A DNA stretch of 64,000 nucleotides, from contig NZ_NCSM01000014.1 of assembly GCF_002224125.1 (NCBI RefSeq), positions 364,779 through 428,778 of the forward strand, written 5' to 3'. The position numbers were made by a program, and so were the translations under genes. The notes under the pieces were generated by a model. It was not told the DNA's origin. It ran no database searches and saw only the letters and a program-made list of their open reading frames with translations. Of this stretch, positions 33,006 to 42,137 are shown piece by piece (within the stretch, counting starts at the first letter, position 1; the number at the start of each line of letters is the position of its first letter). The stretch comes from Streptomyces sp. NBS 14/10 (lineage in GTDB: Bacteria > Actinomycetota > Actinomycetes > Streptomycetales > Streptomycetaceae).

Positions 33006-35216
33006 TTACCCCGGTCGCTGCAGCACCAGCAGGCTCCGGTCCACCAGCGTCAGCCGGTCGCCCGCCGCCACCTTCGCCCCGCTGCCGGGCTCCACGCCCT
33101 CCGGCAGCGAGGTGTCCACGATCAGCTGCCACTGCTTGCCGTGGTCGATGGGCACCGTGAAGTCCAGCGGCTCGTGGTGCGCGTTGAACATCAGCAGGAA
33201 GGAGTCGTCAGTGATCCGCTCCCCGCGCGGTCCCGGTTCGGAGATCGCGCTGCCGTTGAGGAAGACCGTCAGCGACTTGGCGTGCGCCGCCTGCCAGTCG
33301 CGCTGCCGCATCTCCTCGCCCTCGGCCGTGAACCACGCGATGTCGGACAGCTCGTCGTGGGTGCCCTCCACCGGCCGTCCGTGGAAGAAGCGGCGCCGCC
33401 GGAAGACCGGGTGGTCGCGGCGGAGCCAGATCAGCGAGCGGGTGAAGCGCAGCAGCTCCAGGGCCGACGCGTCCGCCTCGGCAGCCTGGGTCGCCCCGGC
33501 TGGACCGGCCGCCCCGGCCGCCCCGGCCGACGCGTCCCCCTCGGCCGCCTGGACAGCCGCGTTTCTGCGTTCCGGCCAGTGCACCCAGGACACCTCGTTG
33601 TCCTGGCAGTACGCGTTGTTGTTGCCGTGCTGGGTGCGCGCGAACTCATCGCCGTGGCTGAGCATCGGCACGCCCTGGGACAGCATCAGCGTGGCGATGA
33701 AGTTGCGCATCTGGCGCTCGCGCAGCGCCCGCACCGCCGGGTCGTCGGTCTCGCCCTCGACCCCGCAGTTCCATGACCGGTTGTAGCTCTCGCCGTCCTG
33801 GTTGCCCTCGCCGTTGGCCTCGTTGTGCTTCTCGTCGTACGAGACCAGGTCGCGCAGCGTGAAGCCGTCGTGGCAGGTGACGAAGTTGACGGAGGCCAGC
33901 GGCCGCCGCCCGTCGCCCTGGTAGAGGTCGGAGGAGCCGGTCAGCCGGGAGGCGAACTCGGCCAGCGTGCGCGGTTCGCCCCGCCACAGATCGCGCACCG
34001 TATCGCGGAACTTGCCGTTCCATTCGGTCCACAGGGGCGGGAAGTTCCCCACCTGGTAGCCGCCCTCGCCGACGTCCCAGGGCTCGGCGATCAGCTTCAC
34101 CTGGCTGACCACCGGGTCCTGCTGCACCAGGTCGAAGAACGAGGACAGCCGGTCCACCTCGTGGAACTGCCGGGCCAGGGTGGCCGCCAGATCGAAGCGG
34201 AAGCCGTCGACCCGCATCTCGGTCACCCAGTAGCGCAGCGAGTCCATGATGAGCTGGAGGACGTGCGGACTGCGCATCAGCAGGGAGTTCCCGGTGCCGG
34301 TGGTGTCCGTGTAGTACCGCCGGTCGCCCGCCAGCCGGTAGTACGAGGCGTTGTCCAGGCCCCGGAAGGACAGCGTCGGCCCCAGGTGGTTGCCCTCGGC
34401 GGTGTGGTTGTAGACGACGTCGAGGATCACCTCGATACCGGCCTGGTGGAGGGCGCGTACGGCCGACTTGAACTCCAGGACCTGCTGTCCCCGGTCGCCC
34501 CAGGAGGCGTAGGCGTTGTGCGGGGCGAAGAACCCGATGGTGTTGTAGCCCCAGTAGTTCGACAGACCCGCGTCGGCCAGCCGGTGGTCGTGCACGAACT
34601 GGTGCACCGGCATCAGTTCGAGGGTGGTGACGCCCAGTTCGGTCAGATGTTCGATGATCGCGGGGTGCGCGAGCGCCGCGTAGGTCCCGCGCAGCTCCTC
34701 CGGGAGCCGCGGATGGCGCATGGTGAGGCCCTTGACATGGGCCTCGTAGATGACGGTGCGGTGGTAGTCGGTGCGCGGCGGCCGGTCGTCGCCCCAGTTG
34801 AAGTAGGGGTTGACCACGACCGAGGCCATGGTGTGCGGGGCCGAGTCGAGGTCGTTGCGCTTCTCGGGCCGGTCGAAGTGGTAGCCGTAGACCTCCTCGC
34901 CCCAGTTGATCTGCCCGCTGAGCGCCTTGGCGTACGGGTCGAGCAGCAGCTTCGCGGAGTTGCACCGCTGGCCGCGCTCCGGCTGGTACGGGCCGTGGGC
35001 CCGGAAGCCGTAGCGCTGCCCGGGCATGATCCCCGGCAGATAGGCGTGGCGTACGAAGGCGTCGGTCTCGCGCAGCTCCACCGCGGTCTCCGAGCCGTCG
35101 TCGTGCAGTAGGCACAGCTCGATCCGCACGGCGGCCTCGGAGAAGACCGCGAAGTTGGTTCCGGCGCCGTCGTAGGTGGCGCCCAGGGGGTAAGCCTGTC
35201 CCGGCCAGACCTGCAT
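33006..35216 (-). CDS. glgX: Glycogen debranching enzyme (GlgX/TreX type)
   Basis: 736 residues from the ATG at 35216 (MQVWPGQAYPLGATYDGAGTN...); the frame is open further upstream, but this N-terminus is the family start. A CBM48-like domain precedes the GH13 barrel: 'LTELGVTTLELMPVHQF', 'VILDVVYNHTAEG', 'GFRFDLAATLAR' (Asp), 'LIAEPWDVG' (Glu) and 'VTCHDGFTLRDL'. It cuts alpha-1,6 branches of glycogen, supplying linear chains for TreY. An Ala/Gly-rich insert (about residues 555-580, coded near 33470-33560) is not typical. treY ends the pair downstream on the same strand. Confidence 0.94.
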   Translation of the reverse strand: MQVWPGQAYPLGATYDGAGTNFAVFSEAAVRIELCLLHDDGSETAVELRETDAFVRHAYLPGIMPGQRYGFRAHGPYQPERGQRCNSAKLLLDPYAKALSGQINWGEEVYGYHFDRPEKRNDLDSAPHTMASVVVNPYFNWGDDRPPRTDYHRTVIYEAHVKGLTMRHPRLPEELRGTYAALAHPAIIEHLTELGVTTLELMPVHQFVHDHRLADAGLSNYWGYNTIGFFAPHNAYASWGDRGQQVLEFKSAVRALHQAGIEVILDVVYNHTAEGNHLGPTLSFRGLDNASYYRLAGDRRYYTDTTGTGNSLLMRSPHVLQLIMDSLRYWVTEMRVDGFRFDLAATLARQFHEVDRLSSFFDLVQQDPVVSQVKLIAEPWDVGEGGYQVGNFPPLWTEWNGKFRDTVRDLWRGEPRTLAEFASRLTGSSDLYQGDGRRPLASVNFVTCHDGFTLRDLVSYDEKHNEANGEGNQDGESYNRSWNCGVEGETDDPAVRALRERQMRNFIATLMLSQGVPMLSHGDEFARTQHGNNNAYCQDNEVSWVHWPERRNAAVQAAEGDASAGAAGAAGPAGATQAAEADASALELLRFTRSLIWLRRDHPVFRRRRFFHGRPVEGTHDELSDIAWFTAEGEEMRQRDWQAAHAKSLTVFLNGSAISEPGPRGERITDDSFLLMFNAHHEPLDFTVPIDHGKQWQLIVDTSLPEGVEPGSGAKVAAGDRLTLVDRSLLVLQRPG

Positions 35217-35407
35217 GCGTCGACTCTTCCACTTCTGCCCCGGGGCCCGCGAGCACCCCTGGCGCCGGACGAGGAGGAATCCTTGCCCAACTCGGGCCCT
35301 GGCGTAGCACTTTCGCCACAACTTCCTGGAAACGGAGGCAACCTGCGACGAGATCGGTTCGTCCTACGGGGTGACTCCGCATACTGGATCTCCCGGTATG
35401 CGGTCCC

Positions 35408-36256
35408 ATGCGACCTGAGGGGTGTTTGGGGGAGAATGTGCGCACAGTAATGCACCGCCACCTGGGCAAGGTGGTGGCCGGTGCGGCCATCGCGGTCACC
35501 GCCACTGCGGTGATGGTGGGGGTGACGCTTCCGAGCGACGCGTCCGGCCAGGAGAAAGGCGCGGCGGCGGGGCGCGACGGCGGCCCGCAGAGCTCGACGG
35601 CCGAGCAGGGTGGGTCGGCGGCGCAGCAGCCCGCTGTTGTGGAGTCCGCCCCCACTCAGGGGAAGACCGGCACCGGCCGGGATCCGCTCACCGACGACGA
35701 GATGAAGCGCGCCGAGCAGCTTGCGGTGGGCCGGAGCCTGCGCGACAGCAGTGAGAACGTCACCGGCGGCAAGGGCCCGCAGCGGCTGGCCACCGACCTC
35801 GCGGAGCTGTCTCCCGAGGAGGTGGCACAGGCCGACCCGCCGCGCCGAGCCGAGGTCTCGTACTACGACTACAAGGACGACGCCTACGTCATCAAGACCG
35901 TCAACCTCGCCTCCGGCAAGGTCGAACACACCGAAACCCAGCACGGCGTCCAGCCGCCGCCGACCCGCGACGAGGCGCGCGAGGCCGCCCGGCTGCTGAT
36001 CGCCGACAAGCTCGGCGACGGCCTCAAGCGGGACTACAAGGGCGCCACCAGCAGAGCACTGACCGGTCCCGACCAGCTGACCGTCACCGGCTTCGTCTAC
36101 CGAGTCGACGAGGAGAACGCCGGGCCGGCCGCCCTCGCGGACTGCGGGAAGCACCGCTGCGTACGGCTGTTCACCCGGGTCACGGGCGGACAGTGGATCG
36201 ACACCCGGCAGCTGGTGATCGACCTGAGCGACCGCACCGTCCACCGGCTGGGCTGA
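35408..36256 (+). CDS. Secreted protein preceding the copper amine oxidase, function unknown
   Basis: 282 residues, or about 272 if translation starts at the GTG at 35438 (MRTVMHRHLGKVVAG). A basic N-terminus and hydrophobic stretch 'VVAGAAIAVTATAVMVGVTLPSDASG' form a signal peptide. The mature part is charged, with 'RAEVSYYDYKDDAYVIKTVNLASGKVEHTETQHGVQPPPTRDEAREAARLLI', which resembles the small N-terminal PepSY-like/N2-N3 segments of copper amine oxidases. It is 56 bases upstream of the amine-oxidase-like gene and likely in one operon, so the two may be a split amine oxidase; that is inference. Confidence 0.65.
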   Translation: MRPEGCLGENVRTVMHRHLGKVVAGAAIAVTATAVMVGVTLPSDASGQEKGAAAGRDGGPQSSTAEQGGSAAQQPAVVESAPTQGKTGTGRDPLTDDEMKRAEQLAVGRSLRDSSENVTGGKGPQRLATDLAELSPEEVAQADPPRRAEVSYYDYKDDAYVIKTVNLASGKVEHTETQHGVQPPPTRDEAREAARLLIADKLGDGLKRDYKGATSRALTGPDQLTVTGFVYRVDEENAGPAALADCGKHRCVRLFTRVTGGQWIDTRQLVIDLSDRTVHRLG

Positions 36257-36311
36257 CGCCCCCGGCGAGCTCCTTTTCGCACACCCTTACGTTCATCACA
36301 GGAGTACCTCC

Positions 36312-37643
36312 ATGCCTGAAAGAAGGCTTCGCCGTGCCCGCGTCCGGGTCGCGGCGGCCCTCGGCGCCTCCGCGCTCATCGGGGTCACGGGCGTCGCCGC
36401 CGGTCCGGCCGGCTCCGCCCAGGCCGCCCCCAAGGCGCCCGCGAAGGCCCCGGCCGCCGCGGCCGACTGCTCGGCCGCGTACAAGATCGAACAGAAGCTG
36501 GACGGCGGCACCACCTGGCGGATGTGCTGGCACTACGACAGCAAGGCCGGGCTCGTACTCGACAACGTCTCGTACCAGCCCAAGGGCGAGGCCGCCCCGA
36601 TCAAGGTGCTGACCAGCGCGAAACTCGCCCAGATCCATGTGCCGTACGACGACGGCAGCAATGAGTACGACGATCTCACCGGCCAGGACTTCGCCCAGGC
36701 GCTGCAACAGCTCGACCCGGCCGAATGCCCCGGCGGCACCATCAAGACCGTCCGCGTCCCGGGCGCATGGGACCCGGATCACCCGGATGTGAAAGGTCTG
36801 TGTGCCACCACCCGAGCCCGCGGCCACGCCTACCGCATGGGCGGCGCCGGCCCCGACGGCGACAAGGTCTACCAGCGGCAGGGCAAGGACCTGCTCCTCT
36901 ACACCGTCAACATGGTCGGCTGGTACGAGTACATCACCGAGTGGCGGTTCTCCGGCGACGGCACCATGACCATGCAGGTCGGCGCCACCGGCACGCTCTC
37001 CCCGATCGACTACGACGCGGGTGACGGCCGCGGCTGGCCGATCGGCAAGGGAGCCAAGGACTACGCCACCAGCCATGCCCACAACGTCTTCTGGCGGCTG
37101 AACTTCGGCCTCGACGGCTCCCCCAAGAGCAAGATCGAGCAGTACGACTCCAAGACCACCACGGCCACCGGCCAGAAGCCCAAGACCAAGACCACCCGCA
37201 CCAAGGTCACCAAGGAACTGGCCGGGGACGCCGCGGCCCAGCGCTGGTGGCGGGTCGTGTCCACCGCGGGCAAGAACAAGGACGGCCATCCGCGCAGCTA
37301 CGAGATCGTGCCCGGCCACACCAGCAAGTTCCCCGGCCGCAGCTACACCAAGCACGACGTTTATTTCACCGAGTACAACAAATGCGAGCAGTTCGCCAGC
37401 AACAACCCGCGCAGCTGCAGTGTGGGCAAGAGCGTCGACAAGTGGGTGAACGGCGAGAACCTCAAGCACCCCATCGTGTGGGTCAACATCGGGTTCCACC
37501 ACATCGCCCGCGACGAGGACCAGGAGCCCATGCCGGTGCACTGGCAGGGCTTCCAGCTCGCCCCCCGGGACGTCACCGCTATGAATCCGCTCACGCCTTC
37601 TGCACTGTCTGATCACAACGGCCATACAGAAGGAGGAGGTTGA
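36312..37643 (+). CDS. Secreted copper amine oxidase catalytic-domain protein
   Basis: 443 residues with a signal peptide ending near 'GSAQAAP'. Only the catalytic domain of copper amine oxidases is present. The topaquinone Tyr fits Y205 in 'VGWYEY' (consensus N-Y-D/E, here Trp replaces Asn), the copper ligands fit H255-x-H257 ('SHAHNVFWRLNFGLDG') and H396/H397 in 'GFHHIARDEDQEPMPVHWQGFQL'. The spacing agrees with classical enzymes (about 50 and 140 residues). Such enzymes oxidise primary amines to aldehydes, ammonia and peroxide. It follows a small secreted protein that may supply the missing N-terminal domains. Confidence 0.82.
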   Translation: MPERRLRRARVRVAAALGASALIGVTGVAAGPAGSAQAAPKAPAKAPAAAADCSAAYKIEQKLDGGTTWRMCWHYDSKAGLVLDNVSYQPKGEAAPIKVLTSAKLAQIHVPYDDGSNEYDDLTGQDFAQALQQLDPAECPGGTIKTVRVPGAWDPDHPDVKGLCATTRARGHAYRMGGAGPDGDKVYQRQGKDLLLYTVNMVGWYEYITEWRFSGDGTMTMQVGATGTLSPIDYDAGDGRGWPIGKGAKDYATSHAHNVFWRLNFGLDGSPKSKIEQYDSKTTTATGQKPKTKTTRTKVTKELAGDAAAQRWWRVVSTAGKNKDGHPRSYEIVPGHTSKFPGRSYTKHDVYFTEYNKCEQFASNNPRSCSVGKSVDKWVNGENLKHPIVWVNIGFHHIARDEDQEPMPVHWQGFQLAPRDVTAMNPLTPSALSDHNGHTEGGG

Positions 37644-37732
37644 CCGTAAGGTCGATCGATCGAGCTGCACCGCCCCCGTCCGCCGCAGTAGTCTGCGGTG
37701 ATCGTTGGATGGGGGCGGAAGGCGGTGCACAG

Positions 37733-38986
37733 GTGAGCTCGGGCGGGCTGGAGCTGCCTTCTGGGGACGCGGTTCCCGGAAGCGACAGCGCCACCGACAC
37801 ACCTCCCGGTGCGGTGTCCCTGGTACAGCCGGTGGAGATCGGAGCGGAACTGGACTGGGGCGCCGACGCCTGGGCCGAGGTGCGCACCCGCGCACGCCGG
37901 GCCGGGCGGGCCTACATCTGGCTGAACCTCGTCGAGCAGCGGCTGCGCGCGGTCGTGGCCGCCGTGCTCCGCCCCATCTACGAGCCGGTCCACGACGACG
38001 ACTGGGTCGTCGCCGCGGCCGGTCCCGCCGGGCAGGAGTGGGTGCAGCGCGCCGTCGCCGTACGGGAGGTGAGCCGCCGCAAGGGCTATCTGCTGGACCC
38101 GGCCGACGACAACGTCCTCAGCTTCCTCACCCTGCCGCAGCTGCGCGAACTCCTCGTCCAGCACTGGCCGTGCTTCGAGCCGTACCTCGACGACCGGCGC
38201 GAGGTGGAACTGGCCCTGGACGAGCTGGAGGTCGCCCGCAACGTCGTCTCCCGCAACCGGGCCCTGTCCGTGACCGTCCTGGCCCAGGCCGAGCGAGCCT
38301 CCGCCCGGCTCCTGGACATCCTCGGCAGCGGCACCGGCACCCCCTCCGCCGACCGGCTGCCCATCGACGCCGTCGAGGACCTGGTGGGGGACCGGTACGC
38401 GGACGTCGTGGGGGTCCACCCCGACCGCGTACGGCTGCAGCGGCAGCTGCCCGTCGAGGACCTGTTCGGCAACGCCCGCCGCCTCGACGCCGTCGGCATC
38501 GGGCTCAACCTCCTGGTCCAGAACTACTCCGGCCGCCGGCTGGTCCGGCTGGCCGAGGCCGGCTGCCGGGCCCGGCTGCTGTTCCTCAACCCGGCCAGCA
38601 GCGCGGTGCGGCGGCGCGAACGCGAGCTGGGGCTCAAGAAGGGCGAGATGAGCCGGTCGGTGGAGATGAACATCCTCCATATGCGGCGGGTGCGCGCCCG
38701 GCTGCGCGACCCCGGCGCGTTCGAGATCCATGTCTTCGACGAGACCCCGCGCTTCACCGCCTACCTGGTCAACGGCGACGGCTCCGACGGTCTGGCCGTC
38801 GTCCAGTCGTATCTGCGCAAGGCCCGGGGCATCGAGGCCCCGGTGCTGGTGCTGCGCGGCGGCGGGCGCGGGCACGATGTGGTGCGGGACGGGCAGGACC
38901 TGAGCCGCGACGGCGACAACGGGCTGTTCGGTACGTACCGGGAGGAGTTCGAGAGCGTGTGGGCGGACTCCCGGCCGGTGTCCTGA
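37733..38986 (+). CDS. SAV2148-type HEPN-domain protein
   Basis: 417 residues from the GTG at 37733, which has a GGAAGG Shine-Dalgarno sequence 10 bases upstream; an ATG at 37709 is an alternative. 'VEIGAELDWGADAWAEVRTRARRAGRAYIWLNLVEQRLRAVVAAVLRPIYEPVHDDDWV' matches the HEPN protein family named after S. avermitilis SAV2148. The C-terminal half ('ARLLFLNPASSAVRRRERELGLKKGEMSRSVEMNILHMRRVRARL') has a PLD-like phosphodiesterase look without a clear HxK pair. HEPN domains are often RNases; the role here is unknown. Conserved in Streptomyces. Confidence 0.72.
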   Translation: MSSGGLELPSGDAVPGSDSATDTPPGAVSLVQPVEIGAELDWGADAWAEVRTRARRAGRAYIWLNLVEQRLRAVVAAVLRPIYEPVHDDDWVVAAAGPAGQEWVQRAVAVREVSRRKGYLLDPADDNVLSFLTLPQLRELLVQHWPCFEPYLDDRREVELALDELEVARNVVSRNRALSVTVLAQAERASARLLDILGSGTGTPSADRLPIDAVEDLVGDRYADVVGVHPDRVRLQRQLPVEDLFGNARRLDAVGIGLNLLVQNYSGRRLVRLAEAGCRARLLFLNPASSAVRRRERELGLKKGEMSRSVEMNILHMRRVRARLRDPGAFEIHVFDETPRFTAYLVNGDGSDGLAVVQSYLRKARGIEAPVLVLRGGGRGHDVVRDGQDLSRDGDNGLFGTYREEFESVWADSRPVS

Positions 38987-39021
38987 CCTGCGCTGTCAGT
39001 GGTGGTGGTTAGCCTCCCGGC

Positions 39022-39546
39022 ATGCCGGATGCCTACACCATGCTGTGGACCAACGACCTGTGCGCGTACCTCAAGAAGGAGGGCTACGAGGGCGAGCGCC
39101 TGGTGATCCTCTTCGGCGGGCCGTTCCAGTCGATGCCCAGCTTCCTGCGCGCCGGGGTCAAGGAGGGCGACCACATCTACCCCGTGCGCGCCTTCCGCAA
39201 GCGGCTGTGGGCGCTGGGCCGCATGGAGGTGGGCCGGATCCTTCCGTACGACACGGTCGGCGAGCTGACCACCGACGAGGACTACGCCCGGGTGCTGCGC
39301 TGGCGGGCGCTGAAGGCCGGGGGCGGGATGAGCGAGGTGCTGCTCGGCCCGCCCGGTTCGCCGCTGCGGTTCGACCGGGCGGTGCCGCCCGACCTCCTGG
39401 CCTCCTTGACCTACCGCTCCCGGCGGGGCGAGCGCCGCATCAAGCACGTCGAGGACGGCGAGTTGAAGCGCTCCCACAGCGTCCAGGGCATCTATCGGCT
39501 GGCCCCCGAGTCGGCGGCGGCCATGGCCGCGCTGGTGGCCGGCTGA
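39022..39546 (+). CDS. Conserved actinobacterial protein of unknown function
   Basis: 174 residues ('MLWTNDLCAYLKKEGYEGERLVILFGGPFQSMPSFLRAGVKEGDHIYPVRAFRKRLWALGRMEVGRILPYD'). The N-terminus resembles the EVE/ASCH-type beta-barrel opening ('KEGDHIYPVR'), which would suggest RNA or modified-base binding, but this is weak. It starts 36 bases after the HEPN gene and may be cotranscribed. Its 3' end overlaps the convergent ABC gene by 55 bases. Confidence 0.6.
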   Translation: MPDAYTMLWTNDLCAYLKKEGYEGERLVILFGGPFQSMPSFLRAGVKEGDHIYPVRAFRKRLWALGRMEVGRILPYDTVGELTTDEDYARVLRWRALKAGGGMSEVLLGPPGSPLRFDRAVPPDLLASLTYRSRRGERRIKHVEDGELKRSHSVQGIYRLAPESAAAMAALVAG

Positions 39547-40370
39547 AGGAGGCCGCCGGTACGGGTAGGGCCGCCGGTGCGGGTCCGGCCGGTGCGGGCC
39601 GTCCAGCGGCCTTCGGTGCGGGTGATACGGACCGGGTGGCCGAAACAGGCGCTGATCCGCTCCGTGGTGACCACCTCGTCGGCCGCCCCGGAGGCCAGGG
39701 CGCGCCCCTCGCGCAGCAGCAGGGCGTGCGTGGTGCCGGCCGGCAGCTCCTCCAGATGGTGCGTCACCAGGACGGTCGCGAGCTCTGGATGGTCGCGCGC
39801 CAGCGCGTCCAGGCTGTCCAGCAGCTGCTCGCGCGCCGCCAGGTCCAGACCGGTGGCCGGCTCGTCGAGCAGCAGCAGCCGCGGGCGGGGCATCAGCGCC
39901 CGGGCGATCAGCACCCGGCCGCGCTCGCCCTGGGACAGGGTTGGCCACAGGGCGTCCCGCCGGTCGCCCACCCCCAGCGTGTCGAGCAGCCGCTCGGCCT
40001 GCTCCAGCCGGGCGGGTTCCGGCCGTCGGCGCGGAACGGCCTCGACGGTGTTGGTCAGCCCGGTCAGCACCACGTCCCGCACCCGCAGCGGGGAGCGCAG
40101 CGGATGGCGGGGGTTGACATGGCCGACGAGGGTGCGCAGCTCCCGCAGGTCCACCCGGCCCAGCGTGTGCCCGAGGACCTGCACCGTGCCCCGGGTGGGG
40201 TGGGTCAGCGCGCCGAGCAGGCCGAGCAGGGTGCTCTTGCCCGCGCCGTTGGCGCCGAGCAGCGCCCAGTGCTCGCCCTCGCATACGGTCAGCGAGATCG
40301 ACCGCAGCAGATACCGGCCGTCGCGTACGACGTCGACGTCCTCGGCCCGCAGTACGGGGGAGCCAGTCAC
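39492..40370 (-). CDS. Orphan ABC-type ATPase
   Basis: 292 residues: Walker A 'LLGANGAGKSTLLGLLGAL', signature 'LSQGERGRVLIARAL', Walker B 'LLLLDEPATGLD' and switch 'VTHHLEEL'. No permease or binding-protein gene is adjacent, so it either works with a distant membrane partner or is a ModF-like/photorepair-type ATPase. The C-terminus carries a Thr/Arg/Gly repeat ('TGRTRTGGPTRTGG'). It overlaps the stop of the GntR regulator by 4 bases, so the two are translated as a unit. Confidence 0.82.
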   Translation of the reverse strand: MTGSPVLRAEDVDVVRDGRYLLRSISLTVCEGEHWALLGANGAGKSTLLGLLGALTHPTRGTVQVLGHTLGRVDLRELRTLVGHVNPRHPLRSPLRVRDVVLTGLTNTVEAVPRRRPEPARLEQAERLLDTLGVGDRRDALWPTLSQGERGRVLIARALMPRPRLLLLDEPATGLDLAAREQLLDSLDALARDHPELATVLVTHHLEELPAGTTHALLLREGRALASGAADEVVTTERISACFGHPVRITRTEGRWTARTGRTRTGGPTRTGGLLQPATSAAMAAADSGASR

Positions 40371-41131
40371 CGTACCTCCTCCCCGGCAGGGCTGATGGGA
40401 TCGACGAGAGCCATGACGGCCTCCAGGTGCCGGGTGGTGGCGGCGATCGCGGCCGCGGCGTCGCCGCGCGCCAGGGCGTCCAGCAGATCCGCGTGGGCGC
40501 AGGACAGATCGGGCAGCCTGGTCTCGTACGTCACCATCTCGACCAGCGCCTCGCGCAGCACCGGCAGTACGGAGGTGAACAGGCCGAGCAGCACGGCGTT
40601 GCCCGACAGCTCGACGACCGTCCGGTGGAACTCCAAGTCGGCGTCCACAAACGCGGCGGGCCCGGCCTCGGCGGCCTCCTGCCGCCGCTTCAGGTCCGCG
40701 GTGAGCCGGGCGATGTCCTCGGGGCGGGTCCGCCGCGCGGCCAGCCGGGCCGCCTCCACCTCGAGGGCCCGGCGCACCTCGTAGACCTCCAGCAGCCGGG
40801 CGCGGCGCAGCAGGTGCCGCAGATCCAGCTCCCCGGCCGCGTCGGCCCGCCCAGTGTGCCCGGAGGTCTGTTCGGCCTGCCCGGTCTGCTCGGGCTCGGT
40901 CCGAGTGACGAAGGTGCCCGAGCCGTGGCGCACATCCAGCAGACCGTCCCGGGCCAGCAGCCGAACGGCCTCCCGCACCGAGGACCGGCCGACGCCCAGC
41001 TCGGCCGCGAGCATCACCTCGTTGGGCAGCCGCTCGCCGCGCTCCCAGCGCCCCTCGCGCAGCATGTCCCGCAGCGCGCCTTCGACCTGCGGTACGACAG
41101 GCCCGTGCCGCAGCCGGGTCGGCTCCGCCAT
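40367..41131 (-). CDS. GntR/FadR-family transcriptional regulator
   Basis: 254 residues from the ATG at 41131. The winged helix is 'VEGALRDMLREGRWERGERLPNEVMLAAELGVGRSSVREAVRLLARDGLLDVRHGSGTFV', followed by an FCD effector domain ('EVRRALEVEAARLAARR', 'DADLEFHRTVVELSGN', 'AHADLLDALARGD', metal-binding Asp and His residues). A linker 'TEPEQTGQAEQTSGHTG' separates them. A perfect palindrome at 41177-41200 just upstream is the likely autoregulatory operator. It is cotranscribed with an orphan ABC ATPase, an unusual pairing. Confidence 0.87.
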   Translation of the reverse strand: MAEPTRLRHGPVVPQVEGALRDMLREGRWERGERLPNEVMLAAELGVGRSSVREAVRLLARDGLLDVRHGSGTFVTRTEPEQTGQAEQTSGHTGRADAAGELDLRHLLRRARLLEVYEVRRALEVEAARLAARRTRPEDIARLTADLKRRQEAAEAGPAAFVDADLEFHRTVVELSGNAVLLGLFTSVLPVLREALVEMVTYETRLPDLSCAHADLLDALARGDAAAAIAATTRHLEAVMALVDPISPAGEEVR

Positions 41132-41176
41132 GCCCCTACCCCTCCCGATCATGTCTGACGGCGGGGACTCTAACAC

Positions 41177-41200
41177 GAGTCCTCAGACGTCTGAGGACTC
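41177..41200. promoter_or_regulatory. 24-bp perfect palindrome, probable GntR operator
   Basis: The core 'cctcagacgtctgagg' extends to 12 perfectly matched bases per arm. It begins 46 bases upstream of the GntR-family start and also lies upstream of the divergent exonuclease gene. FadR-type regulators bind palindromes of this size with a central 'gacgtc'-like core. Confidence 0.7.
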
Positions 41201-41297
41201 GGCACCCCGGTGGGCTCATCGCCCCGGCGGGCCCGGGGCGTTGTCAGTGGTGCGTGGGAGGGTGGTGCACACCAGGGGGAAGTGAAGGAGGGCCGGT

Positions 41298-42050
41298 ATG
41301 GGCTGGCACCGGGAGCTGTTGATCGGATTCGACCTCGAGACCACGGGCACGGACCCGGCGGAGGCGCGGATCGTGACGGCGGCCGTGGTCGAGGTGAGGG
41401 GCGGGGAGCCGGTCGGGCGGCGCGAGTGGCTGGCCGATCCGGGCGTGACCATTCCGGACGACGCCGTGGCCGTGCACGGCATCAGCACCGAGCGGGCGGC
41501 GGCCGAGGGGCGCCCCGCGCGCGAGGTGGCCGACGAGATAGCGGATGTGCTGGTGGCCCACTGGCAGGCGGGCGCGCCGGTGGTGGCGTACAACGCTGCG
41601 TTCGATCTGAGCCTGCTCGCCGCCGAGTTGCGGCGCCATGGGCTGCCCTCGCTGGGCGAGCGGCTGGGCGGCGCCGAGACCGGCCCGGTCGTGGATCCGT
41701 ACACGATAGACCGGGCCGTCGACCGGTATCGCAAGGGCAAGCGCACGCTGGAGGCGGTGTGCGGGGAGTACGGGGTGGTCCATGAGCGCGCCCATGACGC
41801 GGGGGCGGACGCGCTGGCGGCGGTCCACGTCGCCTACGCGGTCGCGGAGCGGCACGGCCAGGTGGCGGGTCTCGACCTGTGGGAGCTGCACCGCCGGCAG
41901 GTCGTCTGGTATGCCCAATGGGCGGCCGATTTCCAGGCCTGGCTGCGCCGCAAGGGCACGCCGGACGCGGTGGTCGATGGCCACTGGCCACTCCACGAGG
42001 CCGAGGACAAGGCCGAGGCCGAGGTGGGGGCGGAGGCGGTGGCGGGCTGA
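41298..42050 (+). CDS. DnaQ-like 3'-5' exonuclease
   Basis: 250 residues. Exo I 'FDLETTGTDP' (D12, E14), Exo II 'VVAYNAAFDLSLLAAEL' and Exo III 'AHDAGADALAAVHV' with the catalytic His-Asp give a complete DEDDh active site. It resembles the epsilon proofreading subunit of DNA polymerase III, but stand-alone forms also degrade RNA or cyclic nucleotides. A Lys/Ala/Glu tail follows. It diverges from the GntR gene and starts after a GGAGGG Shine-Dalgarno sequence. Confidence 0.85.
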   Translation: MGWHRELLIGFDLETTGTDPAEARIVTAAVVEVRGGEPVGRREWLADPGVTIPDDAVAVHGISTERAAAEGRPAREVADEIADVLVAHWQAGAPVVAYNAAFDLSLLAAELRRHGLPSLGERLGGAETGPVVDPYTIDRAVDRYRKGKRTLEAVCGEYGVVHERAHDAGADALAAVHVAYAVAERHGQVAGLDLWELHRRQVVWYAQWAADFQAWLRRKGTPDAVVDGHWPLHEAEDKAEAEVGAEAVAG

Positions 42051-42137
42051 CCGCCCCACGGTGCGGCAAGCCCTGGCAGGGCGGCGGCTCTTCAGCGCGC
42101 CGCCCCCTCGGGGCGGCCGGTCGGACGGGACGCCCGG

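Noticed and set aside
29513..33160. Very long open frame on the plus strand opposite treY and the monooxygenase gene
   Set aside because: It is the antisense shadow of genuine GH13 and AA10 genes; such frames arise in GC-rich DNA because stops are rare, and the translation shows no family motifs.
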